Positions 1 through 7,455 of a stretch of 35,157 bases of DNA are shown piece by piece. The DNA comes from an uncultured beta proteobacterium (GTDB taxonomy: Bacteria; Pseudomonadota; Gammaproteobacteria; Burkholderiales; Burkholderiaceae_C). The notes beneath the pieces are model-generated. The model ran no database searches. It was not told the DNA's origin and saw only the letters and a program-made list of their open reading frames with translations. Numbering within the stretch: the stretch's first letter is position 1; every line of letters begins with the position of its first letter. The translations under genes were made by a program, and so were the position numbers. The stretch lies in contig CAIQBN010000513.1 of NCBI GenBank assembly GCA_903870065.1, forward strand, positions 1-35,157, read 5' to 3'.

Positions 1-1
1 A

Positions 2-868
2 ACCAATACCCCGATATTGGCTTTGGGCGCACGCGTGGTGTGGGCTGATATCGATCCGTGGACTGGAAATGTGTCGGTTGACGATGTGGCAAGAAAGTGC
101 ACCCCAAAAACCAAGGCCATTGTGGTAGTGCATTGGGGGGGTTATCCGTGCGACCTGGAGCAACTGGCAGAGGTTGCGCGGCGGCGTGGCATTGCCCTGA
201 TAGAGGATGCGTCGCATGCGCTGGGCTCACAATACCAGGGACGCCGCATTGGCGGGCATTCGGATTTTGTGTGCTTCTCCTTTCAGGCTATCAAGTTGCT
301 GACCACGGGCGATGGAGGCGCGCTGGTTTGTAAGGCAGTGTCAGATGAGCGCAGGGCGCGGCGCTTGCGTTGGTTTGGACTGGATCGGCAATTGGATGCG
401 GTTGATGAATGCCGCTGGGAACAAGATATCGAAGAGCATGGCTACAAGTTCCATATGAACGACATTGCCGCGACCATCGGCTGTGACCAACTGCGCTATC
501 TGGATGGCAACTTGCAAAAGCACCAGGCGCATGCTGCGCAGTACGACGATCTCTTACGCAGGTTTCACACCGTGCGGCCCTTGCAGCGCAGCGCAGACCG
601 ATCTAGTGCGCATTGGCTTTACACCGTGCGGGTGGCACAGCGTTCAGCATTTATTGCGCACTTGCGTCTGGCTGGCATTGCGGCATCGCGGGTGCATGTG
701 CGCAATGATCGTTACACGGTGTTTGCACCTTCGGTCTGCGACGCTCTGAATGGGGTTGCGGTGTTCGACGCCGAGCAAGTCAATATTCCCTGCGGCTGGT
801 GGCTCAGCGCGCAGGATGTGGCTGCCGTCATGGATGCACTGTGCCGGTTTGAGGCGGCGCCAGCGTGA
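2..868 (+). CDS. DegT/DnrJ/EryC1/StrS-family PLP aminotransferase, 5' end cut by window edge
   Basis: The reading frame is open from base 2, so the gene starts left of the window; 288 residues are visible. The family usually has about 370-390 residues, so roughly 80-100 are missing. The visible part has the family order: a segment reading ALGARVVWADIDP, then EDASHALGS, then FSFQAIKLLTTGDGG, whose lysine (codon 293-295) is the expected Schiff-base lysine for pyridoxal phosphate. Members transaminate keto-sugars linked to a nucleotide, making amino sugars for O-antigen, capsule or exopolysaccharide, or for protein glycosylation. The stop overlaps the start of the next gene (TGATG at 866-870), so the two are probably one operon and translationally coupled. 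The exact sugar substrate cannot be read from the sequence. A TTG at 17 is an internal codon, not the start. Confidence 0.9.
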   Translation, partial: TNTPILALGARVVWADIDPWTGNVSVDDVARKCTPKTKAIVVVHWGGYPCDLEQLAEVARRRGIALIEDASHALGSQYQGRRIGGHSDFVCFSFQAIKLLTTGDGGALVCKAVSDERRARRLRWFGLDRQLDAVDECRWEQDIEEHGYKFHMNDIAATIGCDQLRYLDGNLQKHQAHAAQYDDLLRRFHTVRPLQRSADRSSAHWLYTVRVAQRSAFIAHLRLAGIAASRVHVRNDRYTVFAPSVCDALNGVAVFDAEQVNIPCGWWLSAQDVAAVMDALCRFEAAPA

Positions 869-2859
869 TGCGGCGTTTGGCACAGTGGCTGCGGCGTTCG
901 CTGCGCGGATCACCGGGCGAGCCTATGGCCATGCAAGACCCGCTGGCAGAGCCCGATCGCTTTGACACCTATGCGCGGGGAAAAATGGGCGCACAGGTAA
1001 CGGTCGATATTTTCAAAGGAATTTGGTCATCCGAACTCCCCGCACACCTGGGCGTGACCAGCGGGAGCGCGCAGTTGTTTGATGATCCGCGCATCCACTG
1101 GATGATCCAGCGCCTGGGTGGAGTTGATGGATGGAGGGTTCTGGAACTCGGTCCGCTCGAAGGTGGACACAGCGCCATGTTGCAGCAGGCCGGTGCGGCG
1201 CAGGTGGTCGCGCTGGAGGCCTGCGCTATGTCCTATCTCAAGTGCCTGTTGGTCAAGGACCTGTGCCAGCTTGGGCGAGTCGACTTCCGGTTTGGTGACT
1301 TCATGGTGTTTCTGGAGGATGATCAAGTCAGTTTTGACTTGGTCGTTGCCAGCGGCGTTCTCTACCACCAGCATGACCCCATAACTTGCATTGCGCGCAT
1401 GGCTACCCGCTGTGACAAGGTATTCCTTTGGACCCACTACTACACCGACGATTTGCGCACCGAGCGCTTGCATTCAGCGATGTTTGCGTCGGTTGCCTCG
1501 AAGTCTCTTTCGCCGACACGGGGAAGCGCAGCAGCGCCAGCTTGGCCTGCTGACCGATTCGGTTGTGAGCTGTTTCGACTGGATTACGAGACCTATTTAC
1601 CGGGCGTCAAGTACCGTGGTGGCGTGCATGACCACGCCCACTGGATGCGCCGGGAGGATATTTTGGCCTGCCTTCGGCATTACGGATTGACCGATATTGA
1701 TGTGGCATTTGACCAGCAGGCGCATCCATTTGCGGCTAACTTTGCGTTGCTGGCGCAACGCCCGGGCGCTGGGGAGCAGGGAATAGCTGATTCTTATCGC
1801 AACACAATGCGTGCCATGACCGGCGCCGAACCCTGGTGTATCGACACACTGCGGCTGGGTGGCGGGTTTCTTGACGTGGCGGGTTGGGCGATTGCGCCGA
1901 AAGGTGTTGTCGGGCGGATTGGTTTTCTGGTGGATGGTCAAGCTGTTCAGGGGCCGCTTTGTGGGCTGCCCAGGGAGGATGTGGGCTCGTATTACTGGTT
2001 TTTTCCTGCGGCCCATCGCTGCGGATTTTCCTTTCACCATCCGGTGGATTGGGCATCCGATGCTCCCGTGCTCCTGCAATATGTCGACTCCTTGACGGGG
2101 CAGGTCGTTGCGACCGAGCATGATCTTTGCGTCAGGCCGCAGGACCTGCGAGGAGAAACGCCCAGGCCGGCGTTGGCACTTGTGCAGCGCACACACACCG
2201 GAAATTCAATGGATCAGTACTTTGTAGAGGGGTACTCCACGTACCGTACTGTCATGCGTTGCCTCGTGGAGGCAACAGGTCAGGAATTGGCTTTGGGGTC
2301 CTGTGTGCTGGATTTTGGTTGCGGCCCGGGGCGCTTGACCCGCTATTGGTTGAACCAGCCGGGGCTGCAGGTTGTTGCCGTTGATGTAGACCCTGCGTGT
2401 GTGGACTGGTGTCGCAACCACCTCGGTGCCGGCCAGTACTACGTGGGTCCGCTGCGCCCGCCTTTGGCTTTGGATTCGCAGAGCGTGGACTGTGTGCTGG
2501 CCATCAATGTCGTGCTGCACATGGGCGAGCGGGATGGCTTGGACTGGCTGCGTGAGTGGGCGCGTATTTGCAAGCCCGGCGGCACCTTGCTGGTCTCGAT
2601 TGCGTCCGATCTGGCGCTGACCCGTGCCCGGCTCAGCGCATCACACTACGCTGAGATCCAGGGTTATGCGTTTTTGGAGTTGAGCCGCAACCCGGATCTG
2701 GACGGCGTGATTTCAGACCCCAACTACTATAAAAATGTGTTTCATTCCCACGATTACGTCCGGCGGGTGTGGCCTTCGCTGGGGCTGGAGGTGCTGCGCA
2801 TCGTACCGGGCTGCATCGGTAATCACTACGATCTGGTGGTTTTACAGCGGTTGGGGTAA
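868..2859 (+). CDS. Double SAM-methyltransferase fusion protein (glycan-locus type)
   Basis: A 663-residue protein that appears to hold two class I SAM-dependent methyltransferase domains. The first spans about residues 25-290, with a glycine-rich motif VLELGPLEGG from residue 91 and ASGVLYH as the post-motif region. The second spans about 455-660 with a classical VLDFGCGPG motif from residue 480 and a CKPGG turn late in the fold. Between them (about 325-430) lies a region rich in predicted beta strands (GGGFLDVAGWAI, GRIGFLVDG) that resembles small accessory domains of glycan-modifying enzymes. ATG 868 overlaps the aminotransferase stop; GTG 865 is an alternative start one codon earlier. With the neighbouring DegT enzyme, a role in methylating a surface sugar is likely but inferred. 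Substrates are unknown, and either domain could be inactive. It ends 20 bases from the convergent aroG. Confidence 0.8.
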   Translation: MRRLAQWLRRSLRGSPGEPMAMQDPLAEPDRFDTYARGKMGAQVTVDIFKGIWSSELPAHLGVTSGSAQLFDDPRIHWMIQRLGGVDGWRVLELGPLEGGHSAMLQQAGAAQVVALEACAMSYLKCLLVKDLCQLGRVDFRFGDFMVFLEDDQVSFDLVVASGVLYHQHDPITCIARMATRCDKVFLWTHYYTDDLRTERLHSAMFASVASKSLSPTRGSAAAPAWPADRFGCELFRLDYETYLPGVKYRGGVHDHAHWMRREDILACLRHYGLTDIDVAFDQQAHPFAANFALLAQRPGAGEQGIADSYRNTMRAMTGAEPWCIDTLRLGGGFLDVAGWAIAPKGVVGRIGFLVDGQAVQGPLCGLPREDVGSYYWFFPAAHRCGFSFHHPVDWASDAPVLLQYVDSLTGQVVATEHDLCVRPQDLRGETPRPALALVQRTHTGNSMDQYFVEGYSTYRTVMRCLVEATGQELALGSCVLDFGCGPGRLTRYWLNQPGLQVVAVDVDPACVDWCRNHLGAGQYYVGPLRPPLALDSQSVDCVLAINVVLHMGERDGLDWLREWARICKPGGTLLVSIASDLALTRARLSASHYAEIQGYAFLELSRNPDLDGVISDPNYYKNVFHSHDYVRRVWPSLGLEVLRIVPGCIGNHYDLVVLQRLG

Positions 2860-2879
2860 CCCGTTTAGTCCGATCCGAA

Positions 2880-3959
2880 TCAAACGGCCCGCCGCGCCCG
2901 TACTGCTGCCGCTAGTTGGTGCAGCACCGGTACGGTCTGCGCCATGCTGATGCAGGCGTCAGTGACCGACACACCGTATTTCAGCGGTGTGTCGGGTGCG
3001 ATGTCCTGACGGCCTTCGCTGAGGTGACTCTCGATCATGATGCCGGTGATGCGCCGATCACCGGCCGCGATTTGCTGCGCCACCTCAGCGGCCACCAGGA
3101 TCTGGCGTGCATGCTGCTTGCTGCTATTGGCATGGCTCACATCAATCATCACTTGTTCACGCAGGCCCGCTGCCTTGAGCAGCGCACAGGTGGCATCGAT
3201 GTCGGGTCGGCCATAGTTGGTGCTCTTGCCGCCACGCAGGATGACATGGCAGTCATCGTTGCCACGGGTCTCGAAAATCGCGGCCTGGCCCATCTTGGTC
3301 ATGCCCATGAAAGCGTGCGGCGCCTGGGCAGCCTGGATGGCGTCGGTGGCTACTTTGACACCTCCATCGGTGCCGTTCTTGAAGCCTACCGGGCAGGACA
3401 GGCCACTGGCGAGCTGGCGGTGACTCTGGCTTTCGGTGGTACGTGCGCCAATGGCGCCCCAGCTTACCAAGTCGCTGATGAACTGGGGGCTCAGCAAATC
3501 CAGAAACTCAGTGCCAACGGGCATGTCAATTGCCAAAATGTCCAGCAAGAGCTTGCGTGCCATTTCCAGACCTTCATTGATCGCAAAGCTGCCATCCAGG
3601 TGCGGGTCGTTGATATATCCTTTCCAGCCCACGGTGGTGCGCGGCTTTTCGAAATACACCCGCATCACCACCAGCAGATCTTGCTTGAGCGCTTCGGCCT
3701 GTTCCTTGAGCTGCCAGGCGTATTCCATGGCCTGTTCATGGTCGTGGATTGAGCAGGGGCCAACCACCACAATGAGGCGGTCATCGTCTCCGTGCAACAC
3801 GCGGGAGATCGCATTGCGGCTACTTTCGACAAGGGCCTGAGCAGCCTCAGGAACCGGCAGCTTCTCCTCCAGCAAGGCGGGCGTTATGAGGGGGCGCACC
3901 GCGCCAATGCGGGTGTCGTCGATGCGGGTGGTGTCGTGGGTGGTGAGTTCAATTTTCAT
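2880..3959 (-). CDS. aroG: 3-deoxy-7-phosphoheptulonate (DAHP) synthase, class I AroF/AroG type
   Basis: The enzyme condenses phosphoenolpyruvate and erythrose 4-phosphate to DAHP, the first step of the shikimate pathway. The 359-residue product matches the family length (about 350). It carries the expected motifs: VVVGPCSIHDHEQAMEYA near the N-terminus, the MRVYFEKPRTTVGWKG segment, KNGTDGG and a C-terminal region starting GIMIESHLSEGRQ. The chosen start, ATG at 3959, begins MKIELTTHD. An upstream TTG (4010) would add 17 poorly family-like residues. There is no clear Shine-Dalgarno before 3959, and a strong -10 element lies only about 7 bases upstream, so the message may be leaderless. Which aromatic amino acid inhibits it (AroF, AroG or AroH type) cannot be decided by eye, so the symbol is provisional. 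Confidence 0.93.
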   Translation of the reverse strand: MKIELTTHDTTRIDDTRIGAVRPLITPALLEEKLPVPEAAQALVESSRNAISRVLHGDDDRLIVVVGPCSIHDHEQAMEYAWQLKEQAEALKQDLLVVMRVYFEKPRTTVGWKGYINDPHLDGSFAINEGLEMARKLLLDILAIDMPVGTEFLDLLSPQFISDLVSWGAIGARTTESQSHRQLASGLSCPVGFKNGTDGGVKVATDAIQAAQAPHAFMGMTKMGQAAIFETRGNDDCHVILRGGKSTNYGRPDIDATCALLKAAGLREQVMIDVSHANSSKQHARQILVAAEVAQQIAAGDRRITGIMIESHLSEGRQDIAPDTPLKYGVSVTDACISMAQTVPVLHQLAAAVRARRAV

Positions 3960-3966
3960 GCTATCA

Positions 3967-3994
3967 ATTATATAGCTGTTGATGCATGTTTCAC
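3967..3994 (-). promoter_or_regulatory. Candidate sigma-70 promoter of the DAHP synthase gene
   Basis: Read on the minus strand, a perfect TATAAT (3967-3972) lies 16 bases after GTGAAA (3989-3994, four of six matches to TTGACA). Transcription would begin at about 3960, essentially at the ATG at 3959. That predicts a leaderless or near-leaderless message and explains the absent Shine-Dalgarno. The -10 lies inside an imperfect inverted repeat, GCTAT (3960-3964) and ATAGC (3972-3976). Not experimentally supported. Confidence 0.5.
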
Positions 3995-4018
3995 GAGGGC
4001 TGGATGCCAATTTGACAC

Positions 4019-6055
4019 TTAAGATGTTTGGTGTAGCCGGATGGTATTGCGTCCGGCATCCTTGGCCTGGTACATCGCTGCATCAGCCCACTGCAAGATG
4101 TCGGATTCGCTGAACTCATGGTTAACGAACACTACAACACCGATGCTGGCAGAGCAGTGGTGCTCAACGATGGTGTCTGCTTGACCGGTTTGTTTGACCA
4201 CCAGGCGGTAGGGCGCGGCAAGGTTCATGCGAATTTTTTCCGCTACGGCCAGTGCCTGGTCGGTAGAACTTGTGCGGTCTTTGCTCAGCTCGCTGAGCAT
4301 CACCACAAATTCATCGCCGCCAAAACGCGACACCGTATCCATCTCGCGCACACAGGCATTCAGGCGGTGCGCCACTTCCATCAACAATAGGTCACCGACG
4401 CCGTGGCCGTGCGCATCATTGAGCGGCTTGAAGTTGTCCAGGTCCAGAAACATCATTGCGCCGAATACCCCGTTGCGCTTGCTGGCGGCCATGGCCTGGC
4501 TCAAGCGGTCACCCAGCAAGCGGCGGTTGGGCAGGCCCGTGAGCAAATCGTAAAAAGCCATCTGGCGAACCTGCTCCTGCGCGCGTTTGGTTTCGCTTAA
4601 ATCCACATCCAGACAAAACATTTCTGGTGCGCGCCCAACCGGTTTTAGTAGTGCGTGACTGGAGAACACCGGTACCCTGGAGCCGCTTTTGGTCTGCAGC
4701 AGCAACTCACCAGCCGGTATGGGTTCTGCGGACTGCGCCATGTGCTGCATGGCAGCGCGAATACCTTCACGCATGTCGGGAGGGATGATGAGTTGCAGCA
4801 AGTTGCCGCCCATCGCCTCGGCCCGGGTATAACCGTAGAGCTTTTCGGCGGCCGCGTTCCAGTAGGTGACCGTGCCGTCCATCGCGTACCCCTGCACTGC
4901 CACTCCGGGAATCTGCTCCATCAGTGAGCGAAAGCGGGTTTCGCTTTCTTGCAGTGCTTCCTCGCGTTGTGTCAGCGATTCAATCAGGTGGTTGAAACCA
5001 CCAATGAGCCGACCGACTTCATCGTTGCGCGCAATGGGCAGCGGCTCTGTGGGTTGGCCACGGTGTGGCAGGTTAGCCAGTGTGTTGGCTGCGTCCAGCA
5101 GTGGCGAGAGCTCGCGCTTGAGCATCCACCAGGTCAGCACGGCGGCCAACACCGTCAACATCAGGGTGGCAAACAACATGCGTTGCTGCAGATCGTCTAT
5201 CGGTGCGAAAGCCTGTGCGGTGGGCAGAATGACAGCGGCATACCAGCCGGCCAGTGCGATACCCCTGGCTGAGGCCAGCACTTCAACGCCTCGCGGGTTG
5301 ATAAACACGTCTGATCCTTCATAACCCTGGATGAACCGATCCAGCGCCAGGCTGGCTCCGGCGGGGGGAAGGACTTCCATGACACGGCTGGTGTCGCTGG
5401 CAGTAATGACCAAGCGTTGTTGAGGCGCCACCAGCAAGTAGCCTCCGGACTGGCCTTGAAATCCCTGAATGAGCTGATCGAGAAAATTGGGTTTGTCCAA
5501 GCGGGTCGCACCCACAAGGGCGCCCACAATGTGTCCCTGGGGGTTCCGAATTGGCATTCCCAAGGCAAAAATGGGTGCTTTGAGCGTGGGGCTGGTGATA
5601 AGGCGGCTAACCAAGGGTTTTCCATCGGACAGCAGGGCAGTCAAATCATTGAATTGCCGGTAATTGGTGCCGGCACGACCACTGGACCGGGGATATTCGG
5701 CAACCTCAGTCCCGTCGACTGTGCTGATGATGATCCCACCGTTGAAGAGTGACTGCAGTATGCGACGCTCTTGCAGCATGGACTGCAAAGCCGCTTTGTC
5801 ATTTAGCAGGGCAGGGGTGATGGCGGCGGCAACTGTCTCCAGCGCTTTCAGACGGTCTTGCAGGCCGTTGCTGACACCGGTTGCCAAAATGGTTGCGGCC
5901 TGGAGCTGCTGCTCGCCGAGCAGGCGTTGCATGTCAGCATGCAGCAAACGGCTGGCGTAATGTTCCACGGACCAGATGCTGCCCACGAAGATGAGCAGGG
6001 TGAAAATCACCACCCGCGTCCGTATGGACCGTTGGTACAAAAAATGTTGGAACAA
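4019..6055 (-). CDS. Membrane diguanylate cyclase: Cache, HAMP, PAS and GGDEF domains
   Basis: Predicted inner-membrane sensor that makes cyclic di-GMP. Order in the 678 residues: membrane helix about 13-30; a periplasmic Cache-like sensor about 35-285; membrane helix about 293-311; a HAMP linker to about 365; a PAS domain about 372-490; and a GGDEF cyclase domain from about 500. The catalytic signature FGGDEF is intact (GGDEF 579-583). An RxxD inhibitory site (REMD, 570-573) lies five residues before it, so product feedback inhibition is expected. No EAL phosphodiesterase domain follows. The start is a TTG at 6055 with AGGG six bases upstream; there is no in-frame ATG before the stop at 6080-6082, and the first internal ATG is past the first helix. 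The ligand is unknown. It is divergent from the MFS gene. Confidence 0.92.
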   Translation of the reverse strand: MFQHFLYQRSIRTRVVIFTLLIFVGSIWSVEHYASRLLHADMQRLLGEQQLQAATILATGVSNGLQDRLKALETVAAAITPALLNDKAALQSMLQERRILQSLFNGGIIISTVDGTEVAEYPRSSGRAGTNYRQFNDLTALLSDGKPLVSRLITSPTLKAPIFALGMPIRNPQGHIVGALVGATRLDKPNFLDQLIQGFQGQSGGYLLVAPQQRLVITASDTSRVMEVLPPAGASLALDRFIQGYEGSDVFINPRGVEVLASARGIALAGWYAAVILPTAQAFAPIDDLQQRMLFATLMLTVLAAVLTWWMLKRELSPLLDAANTLANLPHRGQPTEPLPIARNDEVGRLIGGFNHLIESLTQREEALQESETRFRSLMEQIPGVAVQGYAMDGTVTYWNAAAEKLYGYTRAEAMGGNLLQLIIPPDMREGIRAAMQHMAQSAEPIPAGELLLQTKSGSRVPVFSSHALLKPVGRAPEMFCLDVDLSETKRAQEQVRQMAFYDLLTGLPNRRLLGDRLSQAMAASKRNGVFGAMMFLDLDNFKPLNDAHGHGVGDLLLMEVAHRLNACVREMDTVSRFGGDEFVVMLSELSKDRTSSTDQALAVAEKIRMNLAAPYRLVVKQTGQADTIVEHHCSASIGVVVFVNHEFSESDILQWADAAMYQAKDAGRNTIRLHQTS

Positions 6056-6163
6056 ACAGAACCCTTGATGACAGCTGGTTCATTGTGGACAAGAAGCGCT
6101 GTCTGCGCAAGCCCGCTTGACCGCGGTAGTGGGGGTGCAGCGGCATCCGCGACAATCAGTACG

Positions 6164-7366
6164 ATGAATGACTTTCTGCGCCTGTGGTTTCGGTTGGTCC
6201 CGGCCTATGCCGTGGGATATTTCCTGTCCTATACCTTGCGCAGTGTCAATGCCGTTATTGCGCCCGAGTTGATGCAGGAGCTTGGCATTACTGCGGCCGG
6301 GCTGGGACTATTGACTTCGGCCTATTTTTTGGCGTTTGGCTTGTTTCAGCTGCCACTGGGTATGCTGCTGGATCGCTTCGGTCCGCGGCGGGTGGAGGTG
6401 GGACTGTTAATGATTGCGGCGGCGGGTTGCGCCCTGTTCGCGGCGGGACAGTCATTGCCCGTGTTGGCCCTGGCCCGGGCCCTCATTGGTTTGGGGGTTT
6501 CGGCCTGCCTGATGGCGAGTTTTAAGGCTTTTAGTCAGTGGTTTCCGGCGGAGCGCATGCCTTCGCTGACGGCCACCATCATGGTTGCGGGCGGGCTGGG
6601 CGCACTCACTGCCAGTGTGCCCGTTGAGTCGGCGCTTCCGCTGCTTGGCTGGCGCGGCATTTTTTGGGTGGTCGCAGCCCTGCTGGTGCTGACGGCGGCA
6701 TTTTTGTGGACGGTGCCTGACCAGACAGCTGCAGACAAGCCGGAGTCTTTTGGGCAGCAACTGCGCACCTTGCGCAATATTTACAGCAGCCGTGTTTTTT
6801 GGCGGTTTGCACCGCAGTCCACTGCCATTGCCGGGGGCTTCATGGCGGTTCAGGGGCTGTGGGCGGTGCCATGGTTGATCGAAGTGAATGGGTTGAGTCG
6901 AGCCGACGCGGCTGGGGTGCTTTTTTTGCTTTCGGTTGCCATGCTGGCTGGTTTCCTTTTCATCGCCACCAGTTCGTTGTGGCTGGCCAGTCGGGGCGTA
7001 TCGCCCATGGCGTTGCTCACCGTGGGCATGGGGCTGGCTTTGGTGGCGGAGCTGACCATTATTCTCGGCTTGGCACCGCCGGCATGGTTGTGGCCGTGTT
7101 TGGGCGTCTCATTTAGTTTGGGAAATATCGCCTATTCACAGCTGGCAAGGGCTTTTCCGGTAGCCCATTCGGGGCGGGTCAACACGGCACTGAATCTCAT
7201 GTCATTTCTTGGTGCCTTTGCTTTGCAGTGGGGAATAGGAACAGCTGTGGATGCCCTGGTTGGTGGTGGTGTGGGCCGCCCAGAGGCTTTTAAGTTGACC
7301 TTCGGAATTCTGTTGGGTGTTCAATTGGTGTGTTTTGGCTGGTTTTTGGTGCCCGTGCGACGCTGA
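6164..7366 (+). CDS. Major facilitator superfamily transporter
   Basis: A 400-residue, very hydrophobic protein with the expected twelve-helix MFS pattern. The loop between helices 2 and 3 reads LPLGMLLDRFGPRR, the family motif A (G-x-x-x-D-R-x-G-x-R). A second half-repeat follows a cytoplasmic loop around residues 190-210 that contains a charged stretch (DQTAADKPESFGQQL). The start ATG 6164 places the first helix right at the N-terminus (MNDFLRLWFRLVPAYAVGY). The open frame extends upstream to 5858, but that part is antisense to the cyclase gene and not family-like. The substrate cannot be assigned; this branch resembles sugar-phosphate or nitrate-type permeases only loosely. The 108-base gap to the divergent cyclase shows no convincing promoter. 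Confidence 0.88.
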   Translation: MNDFLRLWFRLVPAYAVGYFLSYTLRSVNAVIAPELMQELGITAAGLGLLTSAYFLAFGLFQLPLGMLLDRFGPRRVEVGLLMIAAAGCALFAAGQSLPVLALARALIGLGVSACLMASFKAFSQWFPAERMPSLTATIMVAGGLGALTASVPVESALPLLGWRGIFWVVAALLVLTAAFLWTVPDQTAADKPESFGQQLRTLRNIYSSRVFWRFAPQSTAIAGGFMAVQGLWAVPWLIEVNGLSRADAAGVLFLLSVAMLAGFLFIATSSLWLASRGVSPMALLTVGMGLALVAELTIILGLAPPAWLWPCLGVSFSLGNIAYSQLARAFPVAHSGRVNTALNLMSFLGAFALQWGIGTAVDALVGGGVGRPEAFKLTFGILLGVQLVCFGWFLVPVRR

Positions 7367-7455
7367 CCAATGTGCGTGTTGTTTGCGCAAATCGGTATTG
7401 CGCGGATGGATTTGGTGAAAAAATTGGCGCCTTGCAGTATTTTTAACCCCACACC

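Noticed and set aside
865-867. GTG 865 as the methyltransferase start
   Set aside because: ATG 868 is the adjacent in-frame codon and forms the common TGATG overlap; the difference is one residue.
1597-2196. A 199-codon minus-strand frame inside the methyltransferase fusion
   Set aside because: The forward gene has coherent domains on both sides of this stretch; the antisense product looks random.
2916-3752. A 278-codon plus-strand frame antisense to aroG
   Set aside because: It mirrors the codons of the confident DAHP synthase gene and lacks its own start signals.
5858-6163. Upstream extension of the MFS transporter by 102 residues
   Set aside because: The extension is antisense to the cyclase start and carries no membrane-protein character; the ATG at 6164 starts directly before the first helix.
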